Below, one piece after another: positions 44,555-54,429 of a DNA stretch of 64,000 nucleotides. Within the stretch, counting starts at the first letter, position 1. The number at the start of each line of letters is the position of its first letter. The notes under the pieces are model-generated. The model did no database searches and was not told where the DNA came from. It was given only the letters and a program-made list of their open reading frames with translations. A program made the position numbers and the translations under genes. The DNA lies in the NCBI GenBank assembly GCA_944472135.2, contig OX235265.1:90552984-90616983 (forward strand), given 5' to 3'. This stretch comes from Trichobilharzia regenti. Lineage: Eukaryota; Platyhelminthes; Trematoda; Strigeidida; Schistosomatidae.

Positions 44555-44685
44555 TAGACAAAACACCATGATTGGTTCATATTTGAATTTTATTTGTAAA
44601 CTTATATATGTATTAGAGTTAAGCCTGATGAGATCTAATTGAAAACAATATTGTTCGCTTAAATGTGTTGTTCTATATGAATATT
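44555..44685 (+). repeat. Solo PLE pseudo-LTR piece with hammerhead
   Basis: Matches 29255-29381 from TAGACAAAACACCATGATTG onward. The hammerhead (44619-44662) is textbook: TTAAGC/GCTTAA, CTGATGA, GAT(CTA)ATT, GAAA, AACAAT/ATTGTT, C. It lies in the ITPR intron in sense direction. Confidence 0.85.
44619..44662 (+). ncRNA. Hammerhead ribozyme in solo pseudo-LTR
   Basis: All core bases and three stems can be paired by hand, with cleavage expected after the C at 44656. Its position inside the intron before exon 45234 means it could cut the ITPR pre-mRNA if active. Confidence 0.82.
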
Positions 44686-44814
44686 TGTCAAGTTGATTGT
44701 GAAATAGTATTACTTTGAAGAAGTAACATTAGTTTAGGAATGACATTTTAAAATTGTAGCTGGCAACTCATGATCTGCTATAACTAATGCTTTTTCTCAT
44801 TCTACAAGGTTATA

Positions 44815-45030
44815 CGCGTCGATTGTTCAGCGGCAGAACACTTGTCAACCATGCATGTGGTCCGGGATTCGATTCTTGACCGACGCACTGCTAATCCTAG
44901 ATCAATTGGTAGTAAGACCGGTACTTGGTTAAATTAAGGCGTGAAGCTAGCAACCTGACCTTGTAACAATATAAAAATAATCCACTGCTACCGAAACTTC
45001 AAAGATGCAGGTAGCTCGAAGCCGTATGTA
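44815..45030 (+). repeat. SINE family 5
   Basis: TGTTCAGCGGCAGAACACTT (A-box-like), GGGATTCGATTCTTG (B-box-like), then GGTAGTAAGACCGGTACTTG and a region shared with 36400-36545. The head resembles family 3. Confidence 0.65.
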
Positions 45031-45233
45031 TGAATTTATTAGTATTCCTGTCGTTATTTCAGAAACATTGTTTATCTATATAGTAGGATGAATCTCCTTG
45101 TAGTTTCCATCTGGTAGCTTGATTCATTTTTAGACAGTTTTCTGATTTCACGTTTGTATATTTCACGTAAGTATATTAAAAGTTTGTATATAATGTCCAA
45201 AGTTATTAAGTTATATTCTTATCAAATTTATAG

Positions 45234-45401
45234 AAAGGTGAATTCAAATGGATTCCGCGTAGACGAGCTATGACACTGCATAATATGGACACTGTTTCTA
45301 CAAAAAAAGCTGAAGAAATTGATCAGTTGACTAAAAAGCTTGAAAAAACTATTCAAGCTGTGGAGAGCCTTAATGAAGGTTTTAAAAATTTATCTAAGGA
45401 G
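45234..45401 (+). CDS. ITPR: IP3 receptor, C-terminal tail and coiled-coil start
   Basis: This 168-base exon (56 codons, phase 0 at both ends) is too short to show as a Met-initiated ORF. It reads KGEFKWIPRRRAMTL, then a polar stretch, then the heptad-rich IDQLTKKLEKTIQAVESLN and EGFKNLSKE. The WIPRRRAM block corresponds to the WFPRMRAM block of vertebrate IP3 receptors, and the heptads to the terminal coiled coil that helps hold the tetramer together. The acceptor is AATTTATAG (ending 45233) and the donor is g|GTAAGA at 45402. Divergence from vertebrates is high outside the WxPRxRAM block, as usual for this tail. Confidence 0.9.
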
Positions 45402-45704
45402 GTAAGACATATGCATTCGTTTTTATTTTTATGAATGCCTGCTTGAAACTTGGGCCACCAAAACTTTCCATTATCATATTGCATATAATTCTCCTGTTCC
45501 TTTTGATTTAATTGAATAAAATATGATGTATATTACTAGTATTTAATCATGCGAGAATTTTAATTGCATACAAACTAACGATTCTCCAGTATTTACTATA
45601 CGCGTATTCTTGGTGGGCAGCGTATCCCAATAACTGTCGGGGATTAATAGGAATACCCTCCATCGATGACACTGCCTAGTGACAGTCAAATTATACTTTG
45701 AATT

Positions 45705-45990
45705 GCATGGAGGATTTCGTCATGAAGTGACATCAGTTAGAGAACCACTAGAAAACCTGAGAGTACTGGGCAGCTGTTTCACTGGTCCTAGTTTAAGACT
45801 CTTCAGCAGTACGCACCCGACGGGGTTCGAACCCAGGACCTTCTGGTTACAAGGCGAGCTCGTAAACCATTGAGCCACTGGGACCCGATCCAATGATTCT
45901 TGAATTTCAACTTCTGCCAGTTCACGACACAACGCGACCATTTCCCAATGTCTTCTTCGATGATGTCAGCTCATGATGAAATCCTCCACA
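45705..45990 (-). repeat. SINE family 2, inverted member of a pair
   Basis: GTGACATCAGTTAGAGAACC, GAGTACTGGGCAGCTGTTTC, B box GGGTTCGAACCC, A box side TAAACCATTGAGCCACTGGG. It faces the plus-strand unit at 46025. ITPR intron. Confidence 0.8.
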
Positions 45991-46024
45991 CAATCAAACA
46001 AAATCCGATACTTGAAAATTTATC

Positions 46025-46385
46025 TGATGAGCCCTTATCAGGCAGTTAACCTGGGGTTCAGTGGGAAGCCGTGACCAGTAGGGCACAGCAGGTGGAACAT
46101 AAGGCAGTAACTCAGTCATCGAAGAAGACATCGCGAAATGGTCGCGCTATGTTGTGAATTCACAGAAGTTAGAATTCAAGACCATTGGAACGGGTCCCAG
46201 TGGCTCAATGGTCTACGAGGTCGCCTTGTAACCAGAAGATCCTGGATTCGAACCCCACAGTGTGGGAGCGTACTGCTGAAGAGTCTCAAACAAGGATGGA
46301 GGAAACAGCTGTCCAGTACTCCGGTGCTGGTTTTCCAGTGGTTCTCTAACTGACGTCAGCTAATGATGAAATCCTCCACACAATC
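46025..46385 (+). repeat. SINE family 2, full length
   Basis: From GGCAGTTAACCTGGGGTTCA, head TGGCTCAATGGTCTACGAGG, B box GGATTCGAACCC, CTGAAGAGTC, GGAAACAGCTGTCCAGTACT, to GATGAAATCCTCCACACAAT. Almost the same as 24303-24655, so both are probably young. Confidence 0.85.
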
Positions 46386-46499
46386 AAACAAAATCCACAC
46401 AAAACCAGTACTTGAAAATGCTTACATCTGTTCATTCGCAATGTATGTATAGTGCGAATGTTTCTTCTATAACGGATTACAACTCATGATCAAACCTGT

Positions 46500-46697
46500 A
46501 ACCATTATTTTTTTTGGTTATAGCTTGATTCCACACTGTATTTTCGGTACAAGTATGGAATTTTCAGCGTGCATATCGGTAGCCCAAAATTCGCAGGCCG
46601 ACCATGGATATCAGGTGTGCGTCGGCGTGGGCTCGAACCCCGGACCATGTGCATGGTCGGCGAGAGTCCTAACCACTGTGCCACCGACGCACCATTC
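46500..46697 (-). repeat. SINE family 3, well preserved
   Basis: On the minus strand: GGTGGCACAGTGGTTAGGAC, B box GGTTCGAGCCC region, ATATCCATGGTCGGCCTGCG, tail CTGAAAATTCCATACTTGTA and GTGTGGAATCAAGC. It ends about 90 bases before the last ITPR exon. Confidence 0.85.
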
Positions 46698-46784
46698 AAA
46701 TGTCTGCAAAAAACCACTCTTGATCGTTGTATAAACATTAAATGCATATTCTCTTTATTCTTGTATTTCATTTGTTCAATATAG

Positions 46785-46883
46785 ATTGCAAAACAGAACA
46801 TGGAAAAATCCAAGGAGAAGTTAATTTCACACATATCGAATTCTATTTCAAATCAGTTCAAGCAAGAAAAACAAGAGGAATAG
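46785..46883 (+). CDS. ITPR: IP3 receptor, last coding exon with stop
   Basis: The last 33 codons (32 residues and TAG at 46881-46883) read IAKQNMEKSKEKL, ISHISNSISNQFK, QEKQEE. The exon follows the acceptor TTGTTCAATATAG (ending 46784) and continues the heptad spacing of the previous exon, so the coiled coil closes the protein. The four exons add to 594 bases, exactly 198 codons, with no frame break. The preceding intron (45402-46784) holds three SINE copies. A vertebrate-like extension after the coiled coil is absent. Assignment rests on frame, splice sites and position; the short sequence alone would not be diagnostic. Confidence 0.82.
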   Translation: MAKQNMEKSKEKLISHISNSISNQFKQEKQEE

Positions 46884-47330
46884 ACATTTACTAAAGAGTA
46901 ATACAAATAAATAAGAAATGAACAATACTATAGCCACCAAAATAGTGTATTCTTCGTGCCTTTTCTTATTGTCATGTTGTCATATGTACACCACCAAAAC
47001 AGCTAATGACTGATTGAGATAATCACAATGTCAGTTATTATAGTAGACATTTATCATGCGCCTTATGTCTTTGATAAGTTGTATTCTGACGTTTCTTATT
47101 TTCATATATATACTGTGTAATTTCTGTACTTAGCTGTAATCATCAAATTGACTATAGCTCCAATGCCATACATATAAAATGTAACACTGTTTCTATTCTC
47201 TTGGTTATCACTTTATCTTCTCGTTATATTCAGATCATGATAAACAAATACGTATTTTTGGTGTTCCTATGTTTGTGACGATGTTTTTGTCAAATGAGAT
47301 CAATAAATTGATTATACCCATTGGTGTGTT
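46884..47330 (+). promoter_or_regulatory. ITPR: Probable ITPR 3' UTR and poly(A) signal
   Basis: The stretch after the stop shows no repeat signature, unlike everything around it. AATAAA occurs at 46906-46911 and again at 47302-47307. The second is followed within 15 bases by a GT-rich run (TTGGTGTGTTGACTGTTTTG), the usual downstream element, so cleavage near 47320 is the better guess. Repeats (an RTE remnant) resume at about 47345. Confidence 0.55.
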
Positions 47331-47344
47331 GACTGTTTTGCATT

Positions 47345-48560
47345 AAATTTAGCTAGAGAGGTGAGTTCCTAGGGAATATAGGGCTTCTGCAAAGAATTTT
47401 CTATATTCTGCTGTCGGCTTTAGCTGGGTCTACGATTGACCATAATACCTCATCGCCTTCTAGCCACACCATTTCCTCAATGTCACTTTTGAACGATAAA
47501 CTCGTCGCTTCACATTTGGACCCTACTCCAGTGATGGCCCGCTCTCCGTGAGATGTCATTCGACGGCTTCCTCAACGTGTGCCTAACCTACCTCCAGTTT
47601 CTCCTACATATTTGTTGAGTAGTTGGTTCGTTCCTAAGAGTTTTTTTTTCTATTTCCTTCTGGAAAGTTTGATCTTCATTTATAGAGATAAGGTGGGTGT
47701 TGATAAAAGCCTGTAATTTGTTGGAAATCCTTTCTGATCCATATAGAAGAAGTGATCGACTTCACATTTGTTTTGAAAATCTGATTCTCATTCTTTATGC
47801 TGCATGGTGAAGAAGATTTTCAAACAGATATCAGGTTGATGAAGGTGGATTTGCAATATTCCAATTCTGGCTAGCACTGACATATTCATCCGTTTTGCCT
47901 GCTTGTGGTTGAAACCGTGATTTCCGGCTAATAAGTGAAATTGGTAACCTCCGCTGAATCTCTCCCGTTGATGGTGATTAGTGCTGGTTGTTTTAGTTGT
48001 TGCTGTTCATTAGTTATCCTTATTACCGCCGTCCTCTCTGTGTTCACCTGCAGTCCTGTCTTCACTGCCTGCCTCATCTGCCAGCCAGTTTGTTGGTTTT
48101 CACCTGCAAGTCTTCAAGTTTGTGTGACATTACGTATAATTCATCTGCGAAAACCAGATCTTCTAGAGTCCTTTTATCGGTGGTTCAGCGTATTTCTGTC
48201 TTTTCACTCCAGAACACAGTCTCACGCATACTCCAGTTCAATACAATTAGGAGTATCATAGGTGATAATAGATAGCATTATCTTGCTCCTGTACTCATTT
48301 CAAACACCTCTCTGAGTTTTTGGTTGTAGATCACCTGACGCATGTCACTGCCCATAGCTGTTAAATGAGGTTGATAAAAGTGTCGGACATTGCACATCGT
48401 TGTGCTGAAGTAGTTTCCAAATGACTTCTCAGTCAGCGCTGTCGAATTAGATGAAACTAGAGCAGAGGGAGGTTTGACTGCCCTCCCAAGCTTTCCTGAA
48501 TCCATGTTGTAATAATTTATCAGGTCAGAATGGAGATCATATTGCCTGAACCTTACTCAT
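47345..48560 (-). pseudogene. RTE LINE (SR2-like), degraded
   Basis: Same minus-strand order as 8.3-9.26 kb: 3' tail, the WRWIGH-type region, NVKS region (47755), ITINGE-type region (CCGTTGATGGTGATTAGTGC near 47968) and further 5' to the codons for a YADD-proximal segment (48280-48500). All frames are broken. Confidence 0.72.
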
Positions 48561-48639
48561 CGGTGACAGCATTCTACCAGTCTCATCAATGTCTTATGTA
48601 ACTGAAAATGAACGAAGTCTTGCTTCACGAATAACCTTT

Positions 48640-49265
48640 CTAGTTATTAGTTCGCAGAGACTTGGTTGACCTCCATATTGATCACAAATTGATCTCATTT
48701 AGAGAAGCCTTGTAAACCAAGGAGTACTGGGCAGCTGTTTCGTCCAACTTTAAGGCTATTCAAGACTATGCATTTGTGACCTCACTAGGTCTCAAATGCA
48801 AGACATTCAGGTTGCAAGGCGAGTTGGTAGATCATTGAGTACTGAGACTAAATTAAGTGATCCCTGAACCCTACTCCTTTCACTTCCTGATATGACAGTA
48901 CTCACTTTACCCTAATATGGTAACACTACCTTTGTCATGACTTCGCAGAACAGCTAGAGGAAATCCACTGAGAAGTTATGGCCGGTTGAGTTCATCATGT
49001 CAAGATGGAGTTGATACGCATCAATGGAATTTGTTAAAGGTGTCGTTATATCAGGAACTGGAAGGAGTTGGAATTCACAGATCACGGATCCTGGTCCAGG
49101 TGGCTGAATCGGCAAATAACTGATCCTTATAAGGTGAAGGTTGCAGCTTCAACCCCTACTGACGTGGTGTGTGAGCGTAGTGATGAAGGGTCCTAAAGTC
49201 GGATGAAATGCTTATCCGGTGAACCTTGGTTTTCAATGACCTGTGATTGATGTTGGTTAGTGAAA
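48640..49265. repeat. SINE family 2 pair, decayed
   Basis: Minus part from 48685 (ATTTAGAGAAGCCTTGTAAA, GAGTACTGGGCAGCTGTTTC); plus part near 49100-49260 (GGTCCAGGTGGCTGAATCGG, GATGAAGGGTCC). Confidence 0.6.
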
Positions 49266-49499
49266 AAATCTCCACTGATAGGAGTGAACAAAATATTTCT
49301 TCAGTCAGAAATGTCTCTAGATGCATTCATAGGATATAAGGAAACAATCTGAATATAGGCCATCATAAACTACTACTAATAATAATAAGAAAACAACAGT
49401 TCAGTGAAATGTTTCCATCGCTTTGAAAGTGTAGGAATAGCCATTAATTATCGACACTGTACTTAAAGATAACAAACCGCTATTTAGCTAATTACTAGT

Positions 49500-50000
49500 A
49501 AGTTATTATTATTTCCTTTAATTCTTAGAGGAACATAGGGCTTCAGCTGCGCGTCTTCACTGCGTTCGGTTCTCCGCTAGAGTTTTCACCTGGCTCCAAG
49601 TCTGCCCACATGCTTTCATCTCCTCTTCAGATTAAATCCTCCAAGTCACCCTCGCACTGACGACCAACTCGCCGCTTCCCTTTCGGGTTCCACTCAAGCG
49701 ATAGCTTGTCTAGTGATGCCACTTGAAGACTTCCTCAGAGAATGGACAATCCACCTTTATTTCTTCCTACACATTTAATGCACAATCGGTTCCTGGTTGG
49801 TTCGCTTATTGCCAGGGTCCCCTGTTGCTGATCGTTTCTGGCCATCTGATCTTGAGTATTGAGCGAAGACAGACGTTGATGAAGGTCTGTAGTTTGTATG
49901 ATGTCCTCTTTATGATGCGCCAAGTCTCTGATTCGTATAGTGAGTAGCACTGACTTCACTTATTTTTGATGCTGAGTGCTGTTGACCTCCACGCAGACTT
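49500..50000 (-). pseudogene. RTE LINE (SR2-like), 3' end
   Basis: Tail TTCTTAGAGGAACATAGGGC, then blocks very like 20396-20760, including the region for NQIP and WRWIGH. No RT core. 49265-49500 holds nothing recognised. Confidence 0.75.
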
Positions 50001-50194
50001 AGGAGTGGTAAATACACTACGATATTGATTTAGAAATGGAAGGGAATATAATATCTAGATTGCATTTTCTATGAAAATGCAGGTAGGGCATAACTGTTGA
50101 CCATATAACTAAGATTCGCATGAACAGCAATTAAAAATGCGGAGAAATATATAATGGGTTTACATATTTTGGACATTCTGATCATACAGGTAGA

Positions 50195-50425
50195 AGATGA
50201 CAAGGGATAAGCTGTGAATTCGCAGAAATAAGAAAAAATAAGCCATTGGATTCTGTTCCATTGGCTTAATAGTCAGTGAACATATCTTGTAACCTGAAAA
50301 TCCTAGATCAGATTCCTAGCGGAGTCATGAATGCTTACTACTGAAGAGTCCTGAAGTAGAGCAAAACATCTGTCTAGTGCGTCCTGAATTTTAGTGGTTC
50401 TGTAAATGATAGATGTCAAGCTTGG
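50195..50425 (+). repeat. SINE family 2, decayed
   Basis: CCATTGGATTCTGTTCCATT, GGCTTAATAGTCAGTGAAC, CTGAAGAGTCCTGAAGTAGA, GCAAAACATCTGTCTAGTGC. The core is damaged. Confidence 0.55.
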
Positions 50426-50499
50426 AGACATAAAAGTTTAAAATTGAATGAGTGCTGGTCAAGATGTTTGTGGGTCAAGATAATAAATAAGAGCTAGGA

Positions 50500-51065
50500 A
50501 AATGAGGTTTATGTTCCATACCATTCGAAGGTACATACAATGTGGCTAAATCTTATTAGCCATTTCTATAATATGCTCTGAGGAAGATGATGTCGGGCAT
50601 CCGTTTCCAGAATCATAAGAATTTGACGATTTTGTTTGTTCTTCCATGTACTTAGGAATATGTTCGCTAACCCACCCTGACCTTCAGATATCTACTTGCC
50701 CTTCAAATGATGTCAGGGTTGACAAGATATGAAAATGAATTTAGCTACATGGTAAGTTCTATTGAGTGCCACTCTGATCCTTTGTTTAGTGATCAGTTTT
50801 TCGGCAATCACTCATGAATGGTAAAGTCTGCGCTAATTTTAGGCGCTTCTGTAGCGTCTAATGAATTTCAGAAGATACTTATATTACTTAATACTATTTT
50901 AATGAGGATTTGTATTTCTCCTTCAGTAGCCTCCTCTGTGCATAAAAGTTGAGTGCCTCTGAACAAGCATCCAATTAACGCCATTTTATAATGGAGGGGA
51001 AAGAAACCGTGGTTATTTATATAGTGTTCTATCCAGGTGAACTTTCTGTAAACAGGTGTATCCTG
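50500..51065 (-). pseudogene. PLE RT end, linker and endonuclease, degenerate
   Basis: On the minus strand one reads VYRKFTWIEHYINNHGFFPL, HYKMALIGCLF, LLCTEEATEGEIQIL (RT end to linker), then with stops ISADFTIHE and, near 50640, the endonuclease words for a Lys-Tyr-Met-Glu segment. No intact frame remains. 51065-51550 holds nothing recognised. Confidence 0.6.
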
Positions 51066-51554
51066 TCGTCAAGTTATGAATAAACTTAAAAGTGGCGAGT
51101 AGTCATTATTTCATTCATTTTTCAGCACGCCAACGATACGCTTTTGTAATGTATTCATCCAGTTGATAATTTCTGCAGTGTCTGTCGGCTAAGGAGGAAC
51201 AACAGACTGAGTGAGGAAACATGCATTCCTTTCAACTGATTCCTCACAATTGGTTCTACATTAATATGTAGCTTTTTAGATCAAAATGTTTTAACAATCA
51301 AGTGATTGCTTTAGTGAATCAATTTTAGGCATAGTAGGCGATGACATTAGGAGGTTAAAAGTCATCAAAGCATCATTTAACTAATAGATGTTAGTGAAAA
51401 GATATCTAAGTTTTGAAGGAGGGGTGAGAACCGATTACTTATGGAATCCAAGGTCCGTTAATTCTTAGGTATTAGCGACGAGTTATTACATAATCAACAA
51501 ATTTGTGAAATATCAATTATGACTAGGAAGAATAGGATGACTCATAGGAATTAC

Positions 51555-51692
51555 GTAAAAGGTTCGATCCCCTGCCAACGCACACCTGATATCTATGGTC
51601 GGCCTACAAAATTTGCGCTACCGATATCCATGCTAAAAATTCTATACTTCTATCAAAAATACAGTGTGTGGAATCAAGCTGTAATCAAAAAT
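51555..51692 (+). repeat. SINE family 3, 5'-truncated
   Basis: Begins inside the head at GGTTCGATCCCCTGCC, then TGATATCTATGGTCGGCCTA, CTAAAAATTCTATACTTCTA and GTGTGGAATCAAGCTG. It directly precedes a PLE terminal repeat. Confidence 0.8.
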
Positions 51693-51704
51693 AAATATAC
51701 ATTC

Positions 51705-51800
51705 ACTATAATGTATGTATAAATGTAGCGCCTGATGATGAATTTATCGAAAAGAGTACTCTTTGTTCAGTATTCATTCTTTTGAAAATTTTAATAGGCA
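51705..51800 (+). repeat. PLE left direct terminal repeat (pseudo-LTR) with hammerhead
   Basis: Shares with 54300-54390 the run ATGTATAAATGTAG, CCTGATGATGAATTTATCG, AAAAGAG, TCTTTGTTCAGTAT, CATTCTTTTGAAA. Hammerhead-like part 51711-51775: CTGATGA, GAAA, stem III AAGAG/CTCTT. Confidence 0.82.
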
Positions 51801-52425
51801 TTTTTAATCAGTTGAGATGTTGTGAGCTGCCTGTAGCGTTGAAGGTTCTCAATGAGTACCTGAAGTACAACGCTAAGCTCAATGAAACAAAGGCTACCTT
51901 GGGATTCATTACCAATTGCATTGAGTCAAATCACTATCTTAAAGTTTATTACAAGTCTCTACGTTGAAGCAGAGTTCATCCCAATAGAAAGACGCTGAGA
52001 CGATATGCACTCAACCAAACAGACTCTTTATCTACATTCATACAAGAGAATGAAATGAATATCGCTCGCAGGCAACATGCGGTGGATGAACTACCAGAAG
52101 ATCTTAGAACACCTTTTATGGAATACGTTACTCAAGTTAGTGAATGAAGGGCACAGAAGAAGCAGATAGAGCTTATTAATGGACTTGAAAGGAAGCCAGA
52201 GGCTGCCATATTTCCATCAGATCCTAAAAAGTACGTCTACAATTATAGTAGTGTTGAATTAAATAAGGTACAACTTGAAGTACTTTCCCTTGGCCTTCGA
52301 TTTTGTGATAGATCGAAACGAGTTAATCACTTAGATACTGATTTGAATTTGAAAACCTATTTAGTCAAACAAGGGATCTAGTTCCATCATCCACCCTGGA
52401 ACTAGAACGCTTCAAATCCAGTCTA
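51782..52425 (+). pseudogene. PLE N-terminal region, broken
   Basis: Readable blocks: LRCCELPVALKVLNEYLKYN, NCIESNHYLKVYYKSLR, then after a stop TLRRYALNQTDSLSTFIQEN, PEDLRTPFMEYVTQVSE, and SSVELNKVQLEVLSLGLRFC. The last block is the LSLGLxF motif that precedes the RT in many PLEs. Stops at 51965, 52145 and 52380 break the frame. Confidence 0.75.
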
Positions 52426-53373
52426 GTGGATTGTTGTTATCAGTACAAAAACCTCATATACAGTAAACGTTTCTTGACAAAGGAGCACAGAGAAGAACTG
52501 AAAAAACTGATTAATGATGAGAGACTTATAATCACAAAGCCGGATAAAGGATCAGGAGTAGTCCTCCTTGATAGAAGTGACTATATTAAAAAGATGAATG
52601 ATATATTAAAGGACACACAGAAGTTTCAAAAACTTGAGGAGAAGAAAGATTTCAATAACAAAATAGAGAATGAATTAACCAGACGTTTGAAGAAACTAAA
52701 GGAAGAGCAGCTATTTTCTGAAAGTTTATATGAAGAAATCAGACCAACGGGCACGTATACGCCAAGATTGTATGGCCTACCTAAAGTGCATAAACCAGGG
52801 GTACCATTAAGACCAATACTTGATATGCAAAATTCTCCCTACCATGCTTTAGCTAGATGGTTAGTAAATATTCTCAAACCTTTGCATGAGAAGATAGTGA
52901 AATATAGCGTCAAAGATGTATTTGAATTCGTAGAGAAAATAAAAGATATTAACATCAAGGACAAAACCATGATATCTCTGGACATAACATCATTATTCAC
53001 AAATGTACCTTTAATAGAAACAGTTAATTACATAGGGAAACAAGTGGACAAGCTGTCGATAAACATTGGCATACATACTGAGATCCTAAAAGAATTGATA
53101 TTAAAATGTACCATGAATGTAAATTTCAAATTTGACGGCATGATTTACAGACAAGTGGACGGGGTGGCGATGGGCTCCCCATTGGGTCCCATTCTGGCTG
53201 ATTTCTTTCTAAGTAAGCTAGAAAATGGACCTCTGCACAACCTTATCAGTAAGTTCTCATTTTATTGCCGATATATGGATGATACCTTCATTCTTTGTGA
53301 TAATGGTTCTGATAAGAGTACAATAATCACTGAATTCAATGAAGTACATTCGGCTATACAAATTCACATGTGA
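52426..53373 (+). pseudogene. PLE reverse transcriptase, 315-codon open frame
   Basis: This covers nearly the whole RT of a Penelope-like element, related to telomerase RT. Motifs in order: LIITKPDKGSGVVLLDRSDY (the xxTKxDKGS block diagnostic of PLEs), TPRLYGLPKVHKPGVPLRPI, NSPYHALARWLV, ISLDITSLFTNVPL (catalytic Asp), VDGVAMGSPLGPILADFF, and FYCRYMDDTFILC (catalytic DD). It ends at 53373 by frameshift; LSSWMSYIQG and DGSIKR-type codons continue in another frame. All catalytic residues are kept, but the protein is incomplete at both ends. The Met at 52426 is not a natural start. Confidence 0.92.
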
Positions 53374-53453
53374 AGAGGAATCCCAAGAGAGAATGAATTG
53401 TCTTCCTGGATGTCCTACATACAAGGAAACCAGATGGTAGCATAAAAAGAAAT

Positions 53454-54153
53454 TTGCATAGAAAAAGCACTTGGACAGGACAATATACACATTTTCACAG
53501 CTTCGTTCCTATCAAGTACAAAAGGAATTTAGTGAAGACCCTCAGCCACAGATTTAGAGCTATATGCTCAGAAGAAGTAACTGAAGATGAATTAAGCATT
53601 GTATATGATACTTCGATCGAAAATGGCTATCTCGAAAAATGTATAAAGAATCATATGACAAAGAAAGACGAAAAGGAGCACTTACTATCTGTAAAGAAGA
53701 AGCCTCTTTATATACTACTACAATTCATCGGCGATATACATGCTGGCGAACTACACGTCTTATTCTCTACACGACCGATGGTGATTCCTCGATTGAAAGT
53801 TGAAGTACCTAGACTAGCCACTTCCAATTGTATCTATCAATTCAACTGCACTTGTGGAGCGAGTTATATTAGCCGTTGCTCTAGGAACTTGATTTTTCGT
53901 GCTCACTCGAGAACATCTTCCAGTATGGCTAAGTAAAGGTATAGTGAAAACTATTAACAGCTGGATATTGGAACATCTGGTGCAAACAGGAGACAAAGCC
54001 AGCGCAGATGAATCCTTCTCTATATTATACCGGGTGCCAAATAAATTACCAAAAACATCGAAGCACCGCAGGCTCCAAACAGCAGAGGCTATTGCGATTC
54101 GCCTCAAACATCCAGCACTCTGTGTCCCCTACTATTGCCCTGGCCTTCAGTAG
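53454..54153 (+). pseudogene. PLE linker and GIY-YIG endonuclease, frameshifted
   Basis: First frame (53454-53936): RKSTWTGQYTHFHSFVPI, LSHRFRAICSEEVTEDELSI, KKPLYILLQFIGDIHA, then SNCIYQFNCTCGASYISRCS, the GIY-YIG core in which the Gly of YIG is Ser. Second frame (53899-54153): REHLPVWLSKG, SWILEHLVQTGDKASADESF, LQTAEAIAIRLKHPALCV. The frameshift lies near 53900. Loss of the YIG glycine and the frameshift make it inactive. Confidence 0.88.
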
Positions 54154-54299
54154 AAGTTATAAACTCATGAATTTGTACTATTATCTTTCTTAATGTTTCT
54201 GACATTCAGCTTATTCTACTATGTTGATGCGATTCAGGTGTAATTTATAAATATTATTGATTTGATGTTATTTAAACATTAATGTCGTTTATAACACTA

Positions 54300-54390
54300 T
54301 AATATATGTATAAATGTAGAGCCTGATGATGAATTTATCGAAAAGAGCAGTCTTTGTTCAGTATACATTCTTTTGAAATAGAATTAGCCA
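54300..54390 (+). repeat. PLE right direct terminal repeat with hammerhead
   Basis: See the left copy at 51705. The hammerhead (54304-54368) has outer stem I ATATGTA/TATACAT, an internal loop, inner stem I GAGC/GTTC, CTGATGA, GAAA and stem III AAGA/TCTT. Stem II is weak because a T follows the core. Confidence 0.82.
54304..54368 (+). ncRNA. Hammerhead-like motif in PLE terminal repeat
   Basis: Better paired in stem I than its left twin. The weak stem II (GA/TC after an extra T) leaves activity uncertain. Confidence 0.6.
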
Positions 54391-54429
54391 GAGTTGTAAA
54401 AATTAACAAAGACAAAAGATAGTTACAAC

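Larger units (their letters stand above)
51780..54150 (+). mobile_element. Penelope-like element, most complete copy
   Basis: Order: N-terminal region (51782-52410, several stops), RT (52426-53373), frameshifted RT end and linker (53380-53760), GIY-YIG endonuclease in two frames (53790-54150), then the right terminal repeat. It is the only copy in the window with direct instead of inverted terminal repeats. Confidence 0.9.
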
